DNA from: Paludibacter sp.
Lineage (GTDB): Bacteria > Bacteroidota > Bacteroidia > Bacteroidales > Paludibacteraceae
Length of the DNA stretch: 61,120 nt
Assembly: GCA_024710005.1 (NCBI GenBank)
Contig: JANJVQ010000027.1
Coordinates: 1 to 61,120 of the forward strand
Direction of reading: 5' to 3'
Shown piece after piece: positions 37,734-46,535 of the stretch (position 1 is the first letter of the stretch; the number at the start of each line of letters is the position of its first letter). The notes beneath the pieces were generated by a model. The model did no database searches, was not told the origin of the DNA, and worked only from the letters and a program-made list of their open reading frames with translations. Both the position numbers and the translations under genes were made by a program.

Positions 37734-38534
37734 CTAATTACCTCCCGATGCCGGGAATAATAAATTATACGTAAATATCCCGAGTGAAATTGTCGAAATG
37801 GTTGTTGCAATCAGGGATGGCAAATTCAGTATACTGAAAAACTGTTCATCAAGCCTCTGAATGTATATCACATCATTGGGCTCAATATAATAAAATTCAG
37901 AATGAACTATATCCCTGCTGCGCAAATCAAATACCTTCACAATGGTTCCGTTTTCTGTCTCACGTATGATGCGCACCTTGCTCCTGTCGGCATAGGTACC
38001 TGCATCGCCGGCCATGGCCAGCGCCTGAAAAATATTAATTTTTTCTCGGATAATCGGGTAATGACCGGTTCGGTTTGCACCAATTACACTGAAATATCTG
38101 TTTAGCACACGCAACTCAGCTGTACTGAAGGTATACAAAGGTTCAATGGCTTTTTCGAGTATTCTCGTTGCCTCTCTGACAGTTTTACCAACAACCGTGA
38201 CTTCTCCAATCATGGGAAAAACAATACTGCCGTTCGGTTGTACTGTGTATGCATATAAATCGGTGTGCGGGTTGGCATCCAGATTTGCCGATACCAATTG
38301 GCTGTATGGACCGTTGAAGAGCGCATTTGTTTCTTCGTGAGTCGAATAAACCCTGACAAACAATTTATCTCCTGTTTTCAGCCGGTAATCTTCATAAACC
38401 AAACTATCTCTGTAATCAGGTATGATATTATTCGGCTCCTGCATGTAATTCACTTTCCGTGCAGTTACACATGAACTGAACTGCATCACTAAAAATGAGA
38501 TAAATACAAAACGAAGACAGATTTTATACATCAA
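37734..38534 (-). CDS. Wza-like polysaccharide export lipoprotein
   Basis: 266 residues. Lipobox MQFSSC near residue 22. It has a Poly_export domain (YRLKTGDKLFVRVYSTHEETN...VQPNGSIVFPMIGEVTVVGKTVREA) and an SLBB unit, then a C-terminal hydrophobic helix ending in a short tail. It is the first gene of the upstream block, with a full consensus promoter 26 bp upstream that overlaps the promoter of the divergent beta-barrel gene. Confidence 0.88.
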   Translation of the reverse strand: MMYKICLRFVFISFLVMQFSSCVTARKVNYMQEPNNIIPDYRDSLVYEDYRLKTGDKLFVRVYSTHEETNALFNGPYSQLVSANLDANPHTDLYAYTVQPNGSIVFPMIGEVTVVGKTVREATRILEKAIEPLYTFSTAELRVLNRYFSVIGANRTGHYPIIREKINIFQALAMAGDAGTYADRSKVRIIRETENGTIVKVFDLRSRDIVHSEFYYIEPNDVIYIQRLDEQFFSILNLPSLIATTISTISLGIFTYNLLFPASGGN

Positions 38535-38554
38535 TTCAGGAAATAGTAGTAGAG

Positions 38555-38588
38555 TTTCGCAAAGATAAAGAAAAATACTTTATTTTTG
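38555..38588 (+). promoter_or_regulatory. Promoter of the beta-barrel-ubiA-maf operon
   Basis: TATTTTTG (38581-38588) matches TAnnTTTG. TTTC at 38555-38558, 22 bp upstream, is a near match to the -33 box. The ATG is at 38611. Confidence 0.55.
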
Positions 38589-38592
38589 CAAA
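38560..38592 (-). promoter_or_regulatory. Promoter of the upstream polysaccharide block
   Basis: On the minus strand, TTTG (38592-38589), a 21-bp spacer and TATCTTTG (38567-38560) match the consensus at both boxes. The leader is about 20 nt. It is almost fully superimposed on the divergent promoter. Confidence 0.7.
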
Positions 38593-38610
38593 TAAAACAA
38601 ATTAAATACT

Positions 38611-39318
38611 ATGCGTAATCTGATTTTAGTGATAATGCTGGTTCTCATACCGGCAACTTATGCTCAGAACAGCAATAACAAAACAGAAACAGGTAAATTC
38701 CTGTTAGGTGCAACCATCAGCCCGGTAATTTCCTGGTTAGACACAGAACACGATGATTTACAGACTGATGGATCAACCATAACTGGAGGATTAGGATTCG
38801 TAGCCGAATACAAGGCAAGCCGATTATTTTCATTGGTAAGCGGGCTGAACTTCATACTGCCGGGGGGATATGTTTTCGATTCGCTATCTTTAGCTGATCA
38901 AAGCACGAAGAACAACTTCAGGGTGAATTTCCCGTCTCTCGAAATCCCTGTTTTAATCCGGATTAACTCAATCCCTTTCGAAAAAACGACTTATTATGCT
39001 CAGGGCGGGATAACAACAGCTTACCGTCTTGCTGCAACCGAGTTCCACCAGGCTTCGTCGTTCCAGACAAGTGACCGTCGTGTTGATATTACCCCGCTCA
39101 TCAACCCTGTTCAGTTGAATTTTCAGATAGGTTTTGGTGCTAAGTTCAGGGTGCTCCGTTTGTTCCAACTGTTTGCTGAAGTAAATTATAAAAATTCGAT
39201 TGTTAACCTGGCTTCCGAAACTGGTTACATGACGGCTCCGCTCAGGTACTCAGCCGCAAACCCGGTACCAGACATCCGGAACGGGAACATGGTTTTCTCT
39301 GTTGGGGTACTATTCTGA
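38611..39318 (+). CDS. Outer-membrane beta-barrel protein
   Basis: 235 residues with a signal peptide (MRNLILVIMLVLIPATYAQN) and alternating amphipathic strands: LLGATISPVISWLD, ITGGLGFVAEYKASRLFSLVSGLNF, VNFPSLEIPVLIRI, TYYAQGGITTAYRL, LNFQIGFGAKFRVLRLFQLFAEVNYK. This is the 8- to 10-strand barrel layout of the PorT-like/OmpW-like Bacteroidota families, and it ends in a hydrophobic strand (NMVFSVGVLF). It is the first gene of a three-gene plus-strand operon. No evidence that it is PorT itself. Confidence 0.8.
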   Translation: MRNLILVIMLVLIPATYAQNSNNKTETGKFLLGATISPVISWLDTEHDDLQTDGSTITGGLGFVAEYKASRLFSLVSGLNFILPGGYVFDSLSLADQSTKNNFRVNFPSLEIPVLIRINSIPFEKTTYYAQGGITTAYRLAATEFHQASSFQTSDRRVDITPLINPVQLNFQIGFGAKFRVLRLFQLFAEVNYKNSIVNLASETGYMTAPLRYSAANPVPDIRNGNMVFSVGVLF

Positions 39319-39335
39319 ACCAAAACTCTCAAGGC

Positions 39336-40322
39336 ATGCTCAAATACTTTAAGCTGATAAGAGTTCAGAACCTGCTGTTTATCATATTAATTCAGTTTAT
39401 GATCAGGCAGTTTGTGCTTGTACCCTTACTGGAAACTTACGGTTTTGACTTGCATAACGAACAATTACACCTGTATTTACTGATTGCCGCTTCTGTTTTG
39501 ATTGCAGCCGGCGGTTATGTGCTGAATGATTATTTTGATGTTAAAATCGACACGATCAACAAACCCGGTTCTGTATTGGTAGGCAAAAGCATTTCGAAAC
39601 AAACTGCCATGCTGATGCATCAAATACTTACTCTGGTGGGAGTTGTCATCGGATTATCATTGGCATGGAAACTGAAAAGCGCTTCGCTGGCCTTTATTTT
39701 CGTAGCCATACCGGGATTACTCTGGTTTTATTCAGCCAGCTACAAACGGCAATTGATTGTCGGCAACTTAGTTGTTGCTTTTATTGCTGCCCTATCGGTT
39801 ATTATTGTAGCTGTTTGTGAAATCGCGTTACTTGAGGTACGTTACAGCAATTCAATTCTCAATACCCCGATCCCGGCTCAACTGTATGCATGGACCGGAG
39901 GATTTGCCGGTTTTTCGTTATTACTGACCTGGCTCAGGGAGATTATCAAAGACATGGAAGATGAATATGGCGACAGGGAACTGGAATGCCGTACCATGCC
40001 AATAGTCTGGGGAAAAACTGCAACTAAAATCATTATCATACTGATGATTCTGATTACACTCTTTCTGTTATTTTTCGTGAATGGTTCCTATATCGGCTTC
40101 GAAGGAAATCTTACGCTCAAATACATTATTTTCGGACTGGCGCTGCCGCTCTGCTTCTTATCTTATTTGATAATCAGAGCTAAAAGTCCTGCTGACTATC
40201 ATCAGGCTTCTGCTTTAACCAAATTTGTCATGTTTATTGGTTTGCTTTATGCTCCTGTTTTCTATTTCTTACTTGCGAAAGAAACAGGAATCAGACTTTT
40301 CAATTTATTTACCATACAATAA
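39336..40322 (+). CDS. UbiA-family prenyltransferase
   Basis: A 328-residue, roughly nine-span protein. The first Asp motif is NDYFDVKID (64-72) and the second is KDMEDEYGDRELECRTMP (about 210). This is the layout of the Bacteroidota geranylgeranylglycerol-phosphate geranylgeranyltransferase-like UbiA group. The substrate could instead be a quinone or another isoprenoid acceptor. It lies 17 bp after the barrel gene and 11 bp before maf. Confidence 0.85.
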   Translation: MLKYFKLIRVQNLLFIILIQFMIRQFVLVPLLETYGFDLHNEQLHLYLLIAASVLIAAGGYVLNDYFDVKIDTINKPGSVLVGKSISKQTAMLMHQILTLVGVVIGLSLAWKLKSASLAFIFVAIPGLLWFYSASYKRQLIVGNLVVAFIAALSVIIVAVCEIALLEVRYSNSILNTPIPAQLYAWTGGFAGFSLLLTWLREIIKDMEDEYGDRELECRTMPIVWGKTATKIIIILMILITLFLLFFVNGSYIGFEGNLTLKYIIFGLALPLCFLSYLIIRAKSPADYHQASALTKFVMFIGLLYAPVFYFLLAKETGIRLFNLFTIQ

Positions 40323-40333
40323 CCGGTTATATC

Positions 40334-40912
40334 ATGTTAGAAAACCTGAAAAAATACAAAATCGTACTGGGCTCAGCTTCTCCCAGGCGCCAGGAATTGC
40401 TGCGCGGCATCAACCTGAACTTTGAAGTCATACCCATGGACGTGGAGGAAAGTTACCCTCCCTATCTCACCGGCGTTGAGATCCCCATGTATCTCGCCGA
40501 AAAAAAAGCGGATGCTTACAAAAGCATGCTTGATGATGAACTGATGGTTATTACAGCCGACACCATCGTTTTTCTGGATGGAAAGGTCCTCGGGAAACCG
40601 GTTGATAAAGCGGATGCATTCAAAATGCTGCAAAGACTTTCAGGAAAAACACATCAGGTTATCACCGGTGTTTGCATCAGTACAAACTTGCGCAGGCGAA
40701 CCTTCCACACCATCTCCGAGGTAAAGTTTGCACGACTGAATGATTCGGAAATTGAATATTACCTGGAATACTACGCCCCTTATGACAAAGCCGGTTCCTA
40801 CGGTGTGCAGGAATGGATTGGCTTTATCGCGGTGGAAAACATTAACGGTTCTTATTTTAATGTGATGGGATTGCCGATTCAACGGCTGTATAATGAATTG
40901 AAACGGTGGTGA
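40334..40912 (+). CDS. maf: Maf-like nucleotide pyrophosphatase
   Basis: 192 residues. The signature GSASPRRQELLRGI lies at 13-26, with ITADTIVFLDGKVLGKP and AGSYGVQEW. Maf proteins hydrolyse dTTP, UTP or modified pyrimidine nucleotides. The length is normal. It is the last gene of the operon and is followed by a CGGAAA-type inverted repeat before the convergent clpC. Confidence 0.92.
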   Translation: MLENLKKYKIVLGSASPRRQELLRGINLNFEVIPMDVEESYPPYLTGVEIPMYLAEKKADAYKSMLDDELMVITADTIVFLDGKVLGKPVDKADAFKMLQRLSGKTHQVITGVCISTNLRRRTFHTISEVKFARLNDSEIEYYLEYYAPYDKAGSYGVQEWIGFIAVENINGSYFNVMGLPIQRLYNELKRW

Positions 40913-40920
40913 TAAAAGCT

Positions 40921-41031
40921 AAAAACGAAAAGCGGAAAACGGAGAACGGAGAACGATTAGTGCAGTTAGAGTATTAAACCACAACTAACAATATAATCAA
41001 TTTCGTTTTCCGCTTTCCGTTTTCCGTTTTT
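40921..41031. repeat. CGGAAA-type inverted repeat between maf and clpC
   Basis: Imperfect arms at about 40921-40956 and 41001-41031, made of CGGAAA/CGGAGA hexamers. This is the same hexamer family as the 5375-5495 element. It lies between two convergent genes and may act as a two-way terminator. Confidence 0.6.
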
Positions 41032-43537
41032 AATTAACTACTGTTGCAGAAACAATCCTGGCTTTTACCCCGTCCTTCGCCTCATTCAATTCCATCAGGA
41101 TGGTATCGCCTTCGTGAACTTCTCCGGACAGAACGATATCGGCTAACTGGTCTTCAAGATAACGCTGAATAGCTCTTTTCAGTGGCCTTGCACCAAATTG
41201 AACATCATATCCTCTTTCAGCAATAAAATCCTTTGCTTCGGGCGATAATTCGATTTTATAGCCCAAATTGATTACACGACTGAACAAACCTTTCAATTCC
41301 AGATCGATGATTTTCTTGATGGTTTCTTTGTTCAACTGATCGAACATCACGATTTCATCCACACGGTTCAGAAACTCCGGTGAGAATGTACGGTTCAACG
41401 CTTTTTGAATCACGCCACGGGAATATTCAGAATCCATCTCCAGATTGGAATCGATGTTGAAACCAACACCTTTGCCAAAATCTTTCAGCTGACGGGTACC
41501 CACATTGGAGGTCATGATGATGATGGTGTTTTTAAAATCGATTCGGCGGCCCAAGCTGTCGGTCAATCGACCTTCGTCCATGATTTGCAGCAAGAGGTTA
41601 AATACATCCTGATGTGCTTTCTCTATTTCATCGAACAATACGATTGAATAGGGTTTACGGCGCACCCTTTCGGTAAGCTGACCACCCTCTTCATACCCTA
41701 CATATCCCGGAGGCGCTCCAATCAGGCGGGAAACCGAGAATTTCTCCATGTATTCACTCATATCCATGCGGATAAGGGCATCCTGACTGTCGAACATAAA
41801 TTCAGAAAGCACTTTGGCTAAATGGGTTTTACCTACCCCGGTCGGACCGAGGAAAATGAACGAACCAATCGGTTTACCCGGATCTTTCAATCCAATCCGG
41901 TTACGTTGAATGGCCTTCACAATTTTGTTAACCGCTTCATCCTGACCTATGACTTTATGAATCAATTCATCTTTCATCTGACGGAGCTTCAATCCTTCAG
42001 CCTGGGCAATGCGCTGCACCGGCACACCCGACATCATGGCGACTACTTCGGCAACCTGTTCTTCATCAACTGTTTCCGGATGCAATTGCGATTCTTTCTC
42101 CCAACGTCTGATGGCATCTTCCAACTGATACTGACATTGTTTTTCCTGATCGCGGATGGGGCCTGCAAGTTCGTATTTTTGTTCGCTGAGGACTTTCATC
42201 TTTTCTTTCTTCAGCTCTTCAATTTTCTTTTCCAATTCCTCAATTTCAGCCGGAACAGAAACAGAACCGATGTGCACACGCGAACCGGCTTCATCAAGGG
42301 CGTCAATGGCTTTATCGGGGAAGCAACGGTCGGTGATGTAGCGATCGGTAAGTCGCACACAAGCTTTGATAGCTTCAGGCGTATACCTCACATTGTGGTG
42401 ATACTCGTACCGGTCCTGTATATTTTCCAGAATCTGTAAAGTTTCTTCTGCAGTAGTCGGATCGACCATTATTTTCTGGAACCTGCGTTCCAGGGCGCCA
42501 TCTTTCTCGATGCTCTGGCGGTATTCATCAAGCGTTGTTGCACCGATGCATTGAATTTCACCTCTTGCCAAAGCCGGCTTCAGCATATTGGCAGCATCCA
42601 ATGAACCCGGAGCGCCTCCTGCTCCCACGATGGTGTGTATTTCGTCGATAAACAAAATCACGTTGGGATTCTTCTGTAACTCATTCAAAATGGCTTTGAT
42701 GCGTTCCTCAAACTGACCGCGATACTTGGTCCCTGCAACAATTGAAGCCATATCCAGGGCAACGACTCTCTTATCAAACAAGACACGTGAAACCCTTCGC
42801 TGAATGATGCGCAGAGCAAGTCCCTCCACAATAGCCGATTTCCCGACACCGGGATCACCAATCAGTACCGGATTGTTTTTCTTACGACGACTCAGTATCT
42901 GTGCCAGACGTTCAATTTCACGCTCGCGACCTACGATTGGGTCTAAACGGTTTTCGATAGCCGCTTTGGTAATGTCAGCCCCGAATGTATCGAGTGCCGG
43001 TGTATCAGAATGTTTTTGTCCGCCCGCCGGTGGCGTTTTTTGTTGCGAACGCGGATCATCATCTTCATCGTCTTCATCATGAAAACCTGCTCCCATCACC
43101 GGACCCTCGGGTTTTGGCGACTCTAAATAAGACTTCACCTGATCGTAAGTCAGATCTTCTGCATTGAGCACATCCACGGCTAAGTTATTTTTTTCTTTCA
43201 GAATGGCCAGCAAGAGATGTTCGGTATCTGCCACGTCGGTATCAAACATGCGACTCTCGAGTTCCATGATTTTCTTGATACGCTCAGTACTCTTTAAGAC
43301 AGGGATTTTTTCTCCTCCCGGCTCCTTTTCTGTTCGTATCTGGCTTTCAATCGTTTGTTTAATTTTTGGCAGGTTTATCCGCAAATTCTGCAATATTTCT
43401 ATGGCTTTCCCCTGTCCGTTGCGAAGCAATCCCAGCAACAGATGCTCGGGACCCACATAGTTATTACCTAACCTCTCGGCTTCCTGTGTGCTGTATTGCA
43501 GCACATTATGTAATTGTTCAGAATAGTTGACTGTCAT
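41030..43537 (-). CDS. clpC: ATP-dependent Clp protease ATP-binding subunit ClpC
   Basis: 835 residues. It has two N-terminal Clp_N repeats (about 1-140), an acidic linker, AAA+ 1 with Walker [10 protein letters not shown], a UVR-type middle region ([14 protein letters not shown]), AAA+ 2 with GPTGVGKTH, and a C-terminal D2-small domain. It unfolds substrates for ClpP. The UVR-like middle segment and full length fit ClpC rather than ClpA. No mcsA/mcsB/ctsR partners are nearby. Confidence 0.95.
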   Translation of the reverse strand: MTVNYSEQLHNVLQYSTQEAERLGNNYVGPEHLLLGLLRNGQGKAIEILQNLRINLPKIKQTIESQIRTEKEPGGEKIPVLKSTERIKKIMELESRMFDTDVADTEHLLLAILKEKNNLAVDVLNAEDLTYDQVKSYLESPKPEGPVMGAGFHDEDDEDDDPRSQQKTPPAGGQKHSDTPALDTFGADITKAAIENRLDPIVGREREIERLAQILSRRKKNNPVLIGDPGVGKSAIVEGLALRIIQRRVSRVLFDKRVVALDMASIVAGTKYRGQFEERIKAILNELQKNPNVILFIDEIHTIVGAGGAPGSLDAANMLKPALARGEIQCIGATTLDEYRQSIEKDGALERRFQKIMVDPTTAEETLQILENIQDRYEYHHNVRYTPEAIKACVRLTDRYITDRCFPDKAIDALDEAGSRVHIGSVSVPAEIEELEKKIEELKKEKMKVLSEQKYELAGPIRDQEKQCQYQLEDAIRRWEKESQLHPETVDEEQVAEVVAMMSGVPVQRIAQAEGLKLRQMKDELIHKVIGQDEAVNKIVKAIQRNRIGLKDPGKPIGSFIFLGPTGVGKTHLAKVLSEFMFDSQDALIRMDMSEYMEKFSVSRLIGAPPGYVGYEEGGQLTERVRRKPYSIVLFDEIEKAHQDVFNLLLQIMDEGRLTDSLGRRIDFKNTIIIMTSNVGTRQLKDFGKGVGFNIDSNLEMDSEYSRGVIQKALNRTFSPEFLNRVDEIVMFDQLNKETIKKIIDLELKGLFSRVINLGYKIELSPEAKDFIAERGYDVQFGARPLKRAIQRYLEDQLADIVLSGEVHEGDTILMELNEAKDGVKARIVSATVVN

Positions 43538-43700
43538 ATATCATCGAATTGATTTCCCTAACAAAAGTATGGAAATATTTTTATTTAGCTTGAATTTGGC
43601 TTATTACTATAACAAAATTAATACCCATAAGTTTTTTTTAATATTTACTGCTATTTTGTCAGGCGAAAATTAGCGAATAACTAATAGTGAATAGCGAATA

Positions 43701-44001
43701 ATGCGAATCAGGAGTTAAATTATTCAAATAAGCCGCGCAGCGGCGAGATTATTCATAACCGTATGCAAGGCGTTAGCCGCAGCCTACGGTATTAAATACA
43801 ATCCTGAAGCCATAGCCCTGCAAGGGCGGGATGCGATATGCTTACAATTAATAATCCAGCCCTTGCAGGGCTGCTCAGCTTTTTTTAGCCTTTATTCCGT
43901 AGGTTACGCTTCGCTCACCTACGGTTATGAATAATCTCGCCGCTGCGCGGCTTAGCAAAATAATGCAACTTTGATTAAAAATTGACACCTGATTCGCATG
44001 A
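43701..44001. repeat. Nested inverted-repeat element, MITE- or REP-like
   Basis: Perfect 35-bp inverted arms at 43729-43763 and 43920-43954 (outer ends TAAGCCGCGCAGCGG and CCGCTGCGCGGCTTA). Inside are two mirrored copies of AGCCCTGCAAGGGC (about 43813-43827 and 43857-43872), each itself nearly palindromic. Outside, ATGCGAATCAGG (43701-43712) and CCTGATTCGCAT (43989-44000) continue the inversion. The whole can fold into a long branched hairpin. No coding capacity. Confidence 0.85.
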
Positions 44002-44034
44002 ATAGAGAATAGCTACTTACAATTTTCACTTTGC

Positions 44035-44067
44035 TTTCGATTTTTCACAGAAAATCTTGTAACTTTG
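44035..44067 (+). promoter_or_regulatory. Promoter of the phosphohexomutase gene
   Basis: TAACTTTG (44060-44067) matches TAnnTTTG. TTTC at 44035-44038 (21-bp spacer) is the likely -33. The leader is about 75 nt and includes the GACTGGCGACCGG tract. Confidence 0.5.
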
Positions 44068-44148
44068 TTTCCCGAAAATGGCGGAGACCAGTGACTGGCG
44101 ACCGGAGACTCGCGACAAATAATATCTATAATTTATAATTTTAACGAT

Positions 44149-45897
44149 ATGGAGAACAATGCATTACTAAACGAAGTGTTGGCAAAAGCGCAAATCTGGC
44201 TTGATGGCAATTACGATGCGGAAACCAAAGAAGCTGTTCGTCTTATGATGAAAGCTGAGGATAAAACAGAATTGATTGAATCTTTTTACCGTGACCTTGA
44301 GTTCGGAACCGGTGGCTTACGGGGTATCATGGGCGCCGGGACCAACCGCATGAACATCTATACTGTCGGCGCTGCCACACAGGGCTTGAGCAACTACCTG
44401 AAGGATCAGTTTGGCAATTTACCACAAATATCGGTGGTTATCGGTCACGACTGCCGCAATAACAGCCGGAAATTTGCCGAAATTTCTGCTGATATTTTTT
44501 CTGCCAACGGCATCAAGGTATATTTATTCGAGGATTTGAGACCAACACCGGAAATTTCTTTCGCCATCCGTCACTTCGGATGTCAGAGTGGCATTATCCT
44601 GACAGCTTCTCACAACCCGAAAGAATACAACGGCTATAAAGCCTATTGGGACGATGGCGCCCAGATGATTGCTCCGCATGATGAAAATGTCATCAGCGAG
44701 GTTACGAAAATCACGAATGTAAACGACATCAAATTCAATGGTAATCGTGAGTTGATTGAAATCATCGGTGAAGAAGTGGATAAATTGTTTATCGATAAAA
44801 TTAAAACACTCACACTTTCTCCTGATTCCATCAAAAGAAATAAAGACATGAAAATTGTCTTTACGCCTATACACGGAACGGCTGTTAAGCTTGTTCCTTG
44901 GGCATTAAAAGAATACGGATTTACCAATATCATCCACGTACCCGAACAGGATGTGGTGAGCGGTGATTTCCCAACGGTTTATTCTCCCAATCCCGAAGAA
45001 CCGGCCGCACTTGACATGGCCATCAAAAGAGCCATTGAAACGGATGCTGAACTCGTTATGGCTACCGACCCCGACTCTGACCGGATGGGTATTGCCATCA
45101 AAGATGACAAGAATCAGTGGATACTGGTAAACGGAAACCAGACTGCGCTCATCTTTGTTTATTACCTCATCCGCAGGTGGAAAGAACTCGGCAAGCTGAA
45201 AGGAAATGAATATGTTGTAAAAACTATTGTAACCACTGAAATCATCAAAGAAATTGCGGAGAAGAATGACGTGGAATGTTTCGATTGTTATACCGGTTTC
45301 AAATGGATTGCAGGTGTAATCCGTGAAAACGAAGGCATCAAAGAATACATCGGAGGTGGTGAAGAAAGTTATGGTTTCCTTCCAGAAACCTTTGTCCGCG
45401 ATAAAGATGCTGTTTCTTCCTGTACACTGATGGCTGAAATTGCTGCCTGGGCAAAAGACAATGGCAAAACTCTGTATGAATTACTGCAGGACATCTATTT
45501 AGAATTCGGTTACGGAAAAGAAAAAGGTATTTCCGTGGTAAGAAAAGGCAAATCTGGCGCAGAAGAAATTCAGCAAATTATGAGTAACTTCCGCAGTAAT
45601 CCGCCGAAAGAACTGGCTGGTTCTGCCATAAAAGTTATCAAAGACTACAAAACGCTGAAACAAACCAATGTTGCCACAGGAGAAATCATCGATCTGGATA
45701 TGCCGGCTACATCCAATGTATTACAATATTTTACTGAAGATGGTACCAAAATCTCCGTTCGTCCATCCGGAACAGAACCAAAAATCAAATTTTACATCGA
45801 GGTACGTGGTGATATGAAAACTCGCGCTGATTATGACGCGGCTGATGCTGCTGCCAACCAAAAAATTGAAGCTGCCAGGGCATCGCTGGGAGTATAA
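44149..45897 (+). CDS. Phosphohexomutase (phosphoglucomutase/phosphomannomutase)
   Basis: 582 residues, the long PGM type of Bacteroidota. The catalytic Ser154 is in TASHNPKEYNG, the metal loop is DPDSDRMG (about 305), the sugar-binding loop is GGGEESYGF (about 400), and the C-terminal phosphate loop is RPSGTEPKIKFY. It interconverts hexose 1- and 6-phosphates and so feeds the nucleotide sugars used by the polysaccharide locus. It has its own promoter and a strong terminator. Confidence 0.93.
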   Translation: MENNALLNEVLAKAQIWLDGNYDAETKEAVRLMMKAEDKTELIESFYRDLEFGTGGLRGIMGAGTNRMNIYTVGAATQGLSNYLKDQFGNLPQISVVIGHDCRNNSRKFAEISADIFSANGIKVYLFEDLRPTPEISFAIRHFGCQSGIILTASHNPKEYNGYKAYWDDGAQMIAPHDENVISEVTKITNVNDIKFNGNRELIEIIGEEVDKLFIDKIKTLTLSPDSIKRNKDMKIVFTPIHGTAVKLVPWALKEYGFTNIIHVPEQDVVSGDFPTVYSPNPEEPAALDMAIKRAIETDAELVMATDPDSDRMGIAIKDDKNQWILVNGNQTALIFVYYLIRRWKELGKLKGNEYVVKTIVTTEIIKEIAEKNDVECFDCYTGFKWIAGVIRENEGIKEYIGGGEESYGFLPETFVRDKDAVSSCTLMAEIAAWAKDNGKTLYELLQDIYLEFGYGKEKGISVVRKGKSGAEEIQQIMSNFRSNPPKELAGSAIKVIKDYKTLKQTNVATGEIIDLDMPATSNVLQYFTEDGTKISVRPSGTEPKIKFYIEVRGDMKTRADYDAADAAANQKIEAARASLGV

Positions 45898-45914
45898 ATT
45901 CAATGTTATTTTAA

Positions 45915-45950
45915 ATAAAATGAGACGCTCCACAAAGCGTCTCATTTTAT
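45915..45950. terminator. Bidirectional terminator
   Basis: A perfect 15-bp stem (45915-45929 with 45936-45950, core TGAGACGCT/AGCGTCTCA), a 6-nt loop and T/A-rich flanks on both sides. It lies between convergent genes. Confidence 0.88.
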
Positions 45951-46433
45951 TTATATCTGATAATCAGAATTAAACTTCTTTTTTCTGAAATCCGTCTGGT
46001 AAATCAACCGATACACAAGGGGGTAAATTCTACAGGCTACACAAAAACCAACGACAGCTTCCAGCAGGGCACAAATTCCGAAGATGATGGTAAAAACCAC
46101 TGCCGTAGTACTTAAACCGAATAAAACAGCCAGACTGATTATCACCGAAAACAACAATCCGATGCGGGCAGCAAAGATCTTCGGACCTGCATTGATTAAT
46201 TGTGGATTTACTTTCAACTTAGTCAGTATAAATTTGGAAACTATCGCCAGCGGACTGTATTGAGGCTTTTCGATGCTGCGTACAAAAAAATCAGCAACTA
46301 AAAACAACACAGGAACGATGCTGTATGTCAGCAAAAAAACAACCAACAAAATAACGGTAAAAAATCCGTTTAACCGGGCTACATGTTCATCAATTTTCTT
46401 GAATGATATCGGACAAAATGCATTATTACTCAT
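45951..46433 (-). CDS. DUF4395 membrane protein
   Basis: 160 residues with about four spans. CPISFKKIDEHVARLNGF near the start and INAGPKIFAARIGLLFS...LLEAVVGFCVACRIYPLVY at the C-terminus match DUF4395. The conserved C-x-x-C (CVAC) may bind metal or be redox-active. Such proteins often neighbour thioredoxin or rhodanese genes, but none are here. Function unknown. Confidence 0.8.
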   Translation of the reverse strand: MSNNAFCPISFKKIDEHVARLNGFFTVILLVVFLLTYSIVPVLFLVADFFVRSIEKPQYSPLAIVSKFILTKLKVNPQLINAGPKIFAARIGLLFSVIISLAVLFGLSTTAVVFTIIFGICALLEAVVGFCVACRIYPLVYRLIYQTDFRKKKFNSDYQI

Positions 46434-46463
46434 ACCTTTAATTTTATCTTATTAATTACGATA

Positions 46464-46471
46464 CAAAAATA
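46464..46471 (-). promoter_or_regulatory. Likely -7 box of the DUF4395 gene
   Basis: TATTTTTG on the minus strand, about 30 bp upstream of the start. It overlaps the T-rich tail of the preceding terminator. Confidence 0.45.
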
Positions 46472-46498
46472 AAGGTATCGGGACAAGCTCCCAATACC
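46465..46498 (-). terminator. Terminator after the MBL hydrolase gene
   Basis: On the minus strand GGTATTGGGA pairs with TCCCGATACC around a 5-nt loop and is followed by TTTATTTTTG. The one mismatch on the plus strand becomes a G-U pair on the minus transcript, which supports the direction. Confidence 0.75.
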
Positions 46499-46535
46499 CT
46501 TTTTGGCGTAATTCAATACCATAAACAAGGTATTT

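Larger units (their letters stand above)
43538..44148. other. 611-bp gap with nested inverted repeats
   Basis: No gene seen. It contains, from the left, the clpC -7 box TACTTTTG (minus, 43569-43562), short GAATAGCGAATA runs, the nested inverted-repeat element (43701-44001), the promoter of the phosphohexomutase, and a GC-rich GGAGACCAGTGACTGGCGACCGG-like tract at about 44083-44117. Confidence 0.7.

Noticed and set aside
18946-38534. UpxY/UpxZ-regulated, invertible-promoter capsule locus
   Set aside because: No NusG-like gene heads either block, and no inverted repeats flank the promoters at 32446 or 38560.
43701-44001. CRISPR array or riboswitch in the clpC gap
   Set aside because: The repeats are inverted pairs, not evenly spaced direct repeats, and no conserved aptamer motif is recognised.
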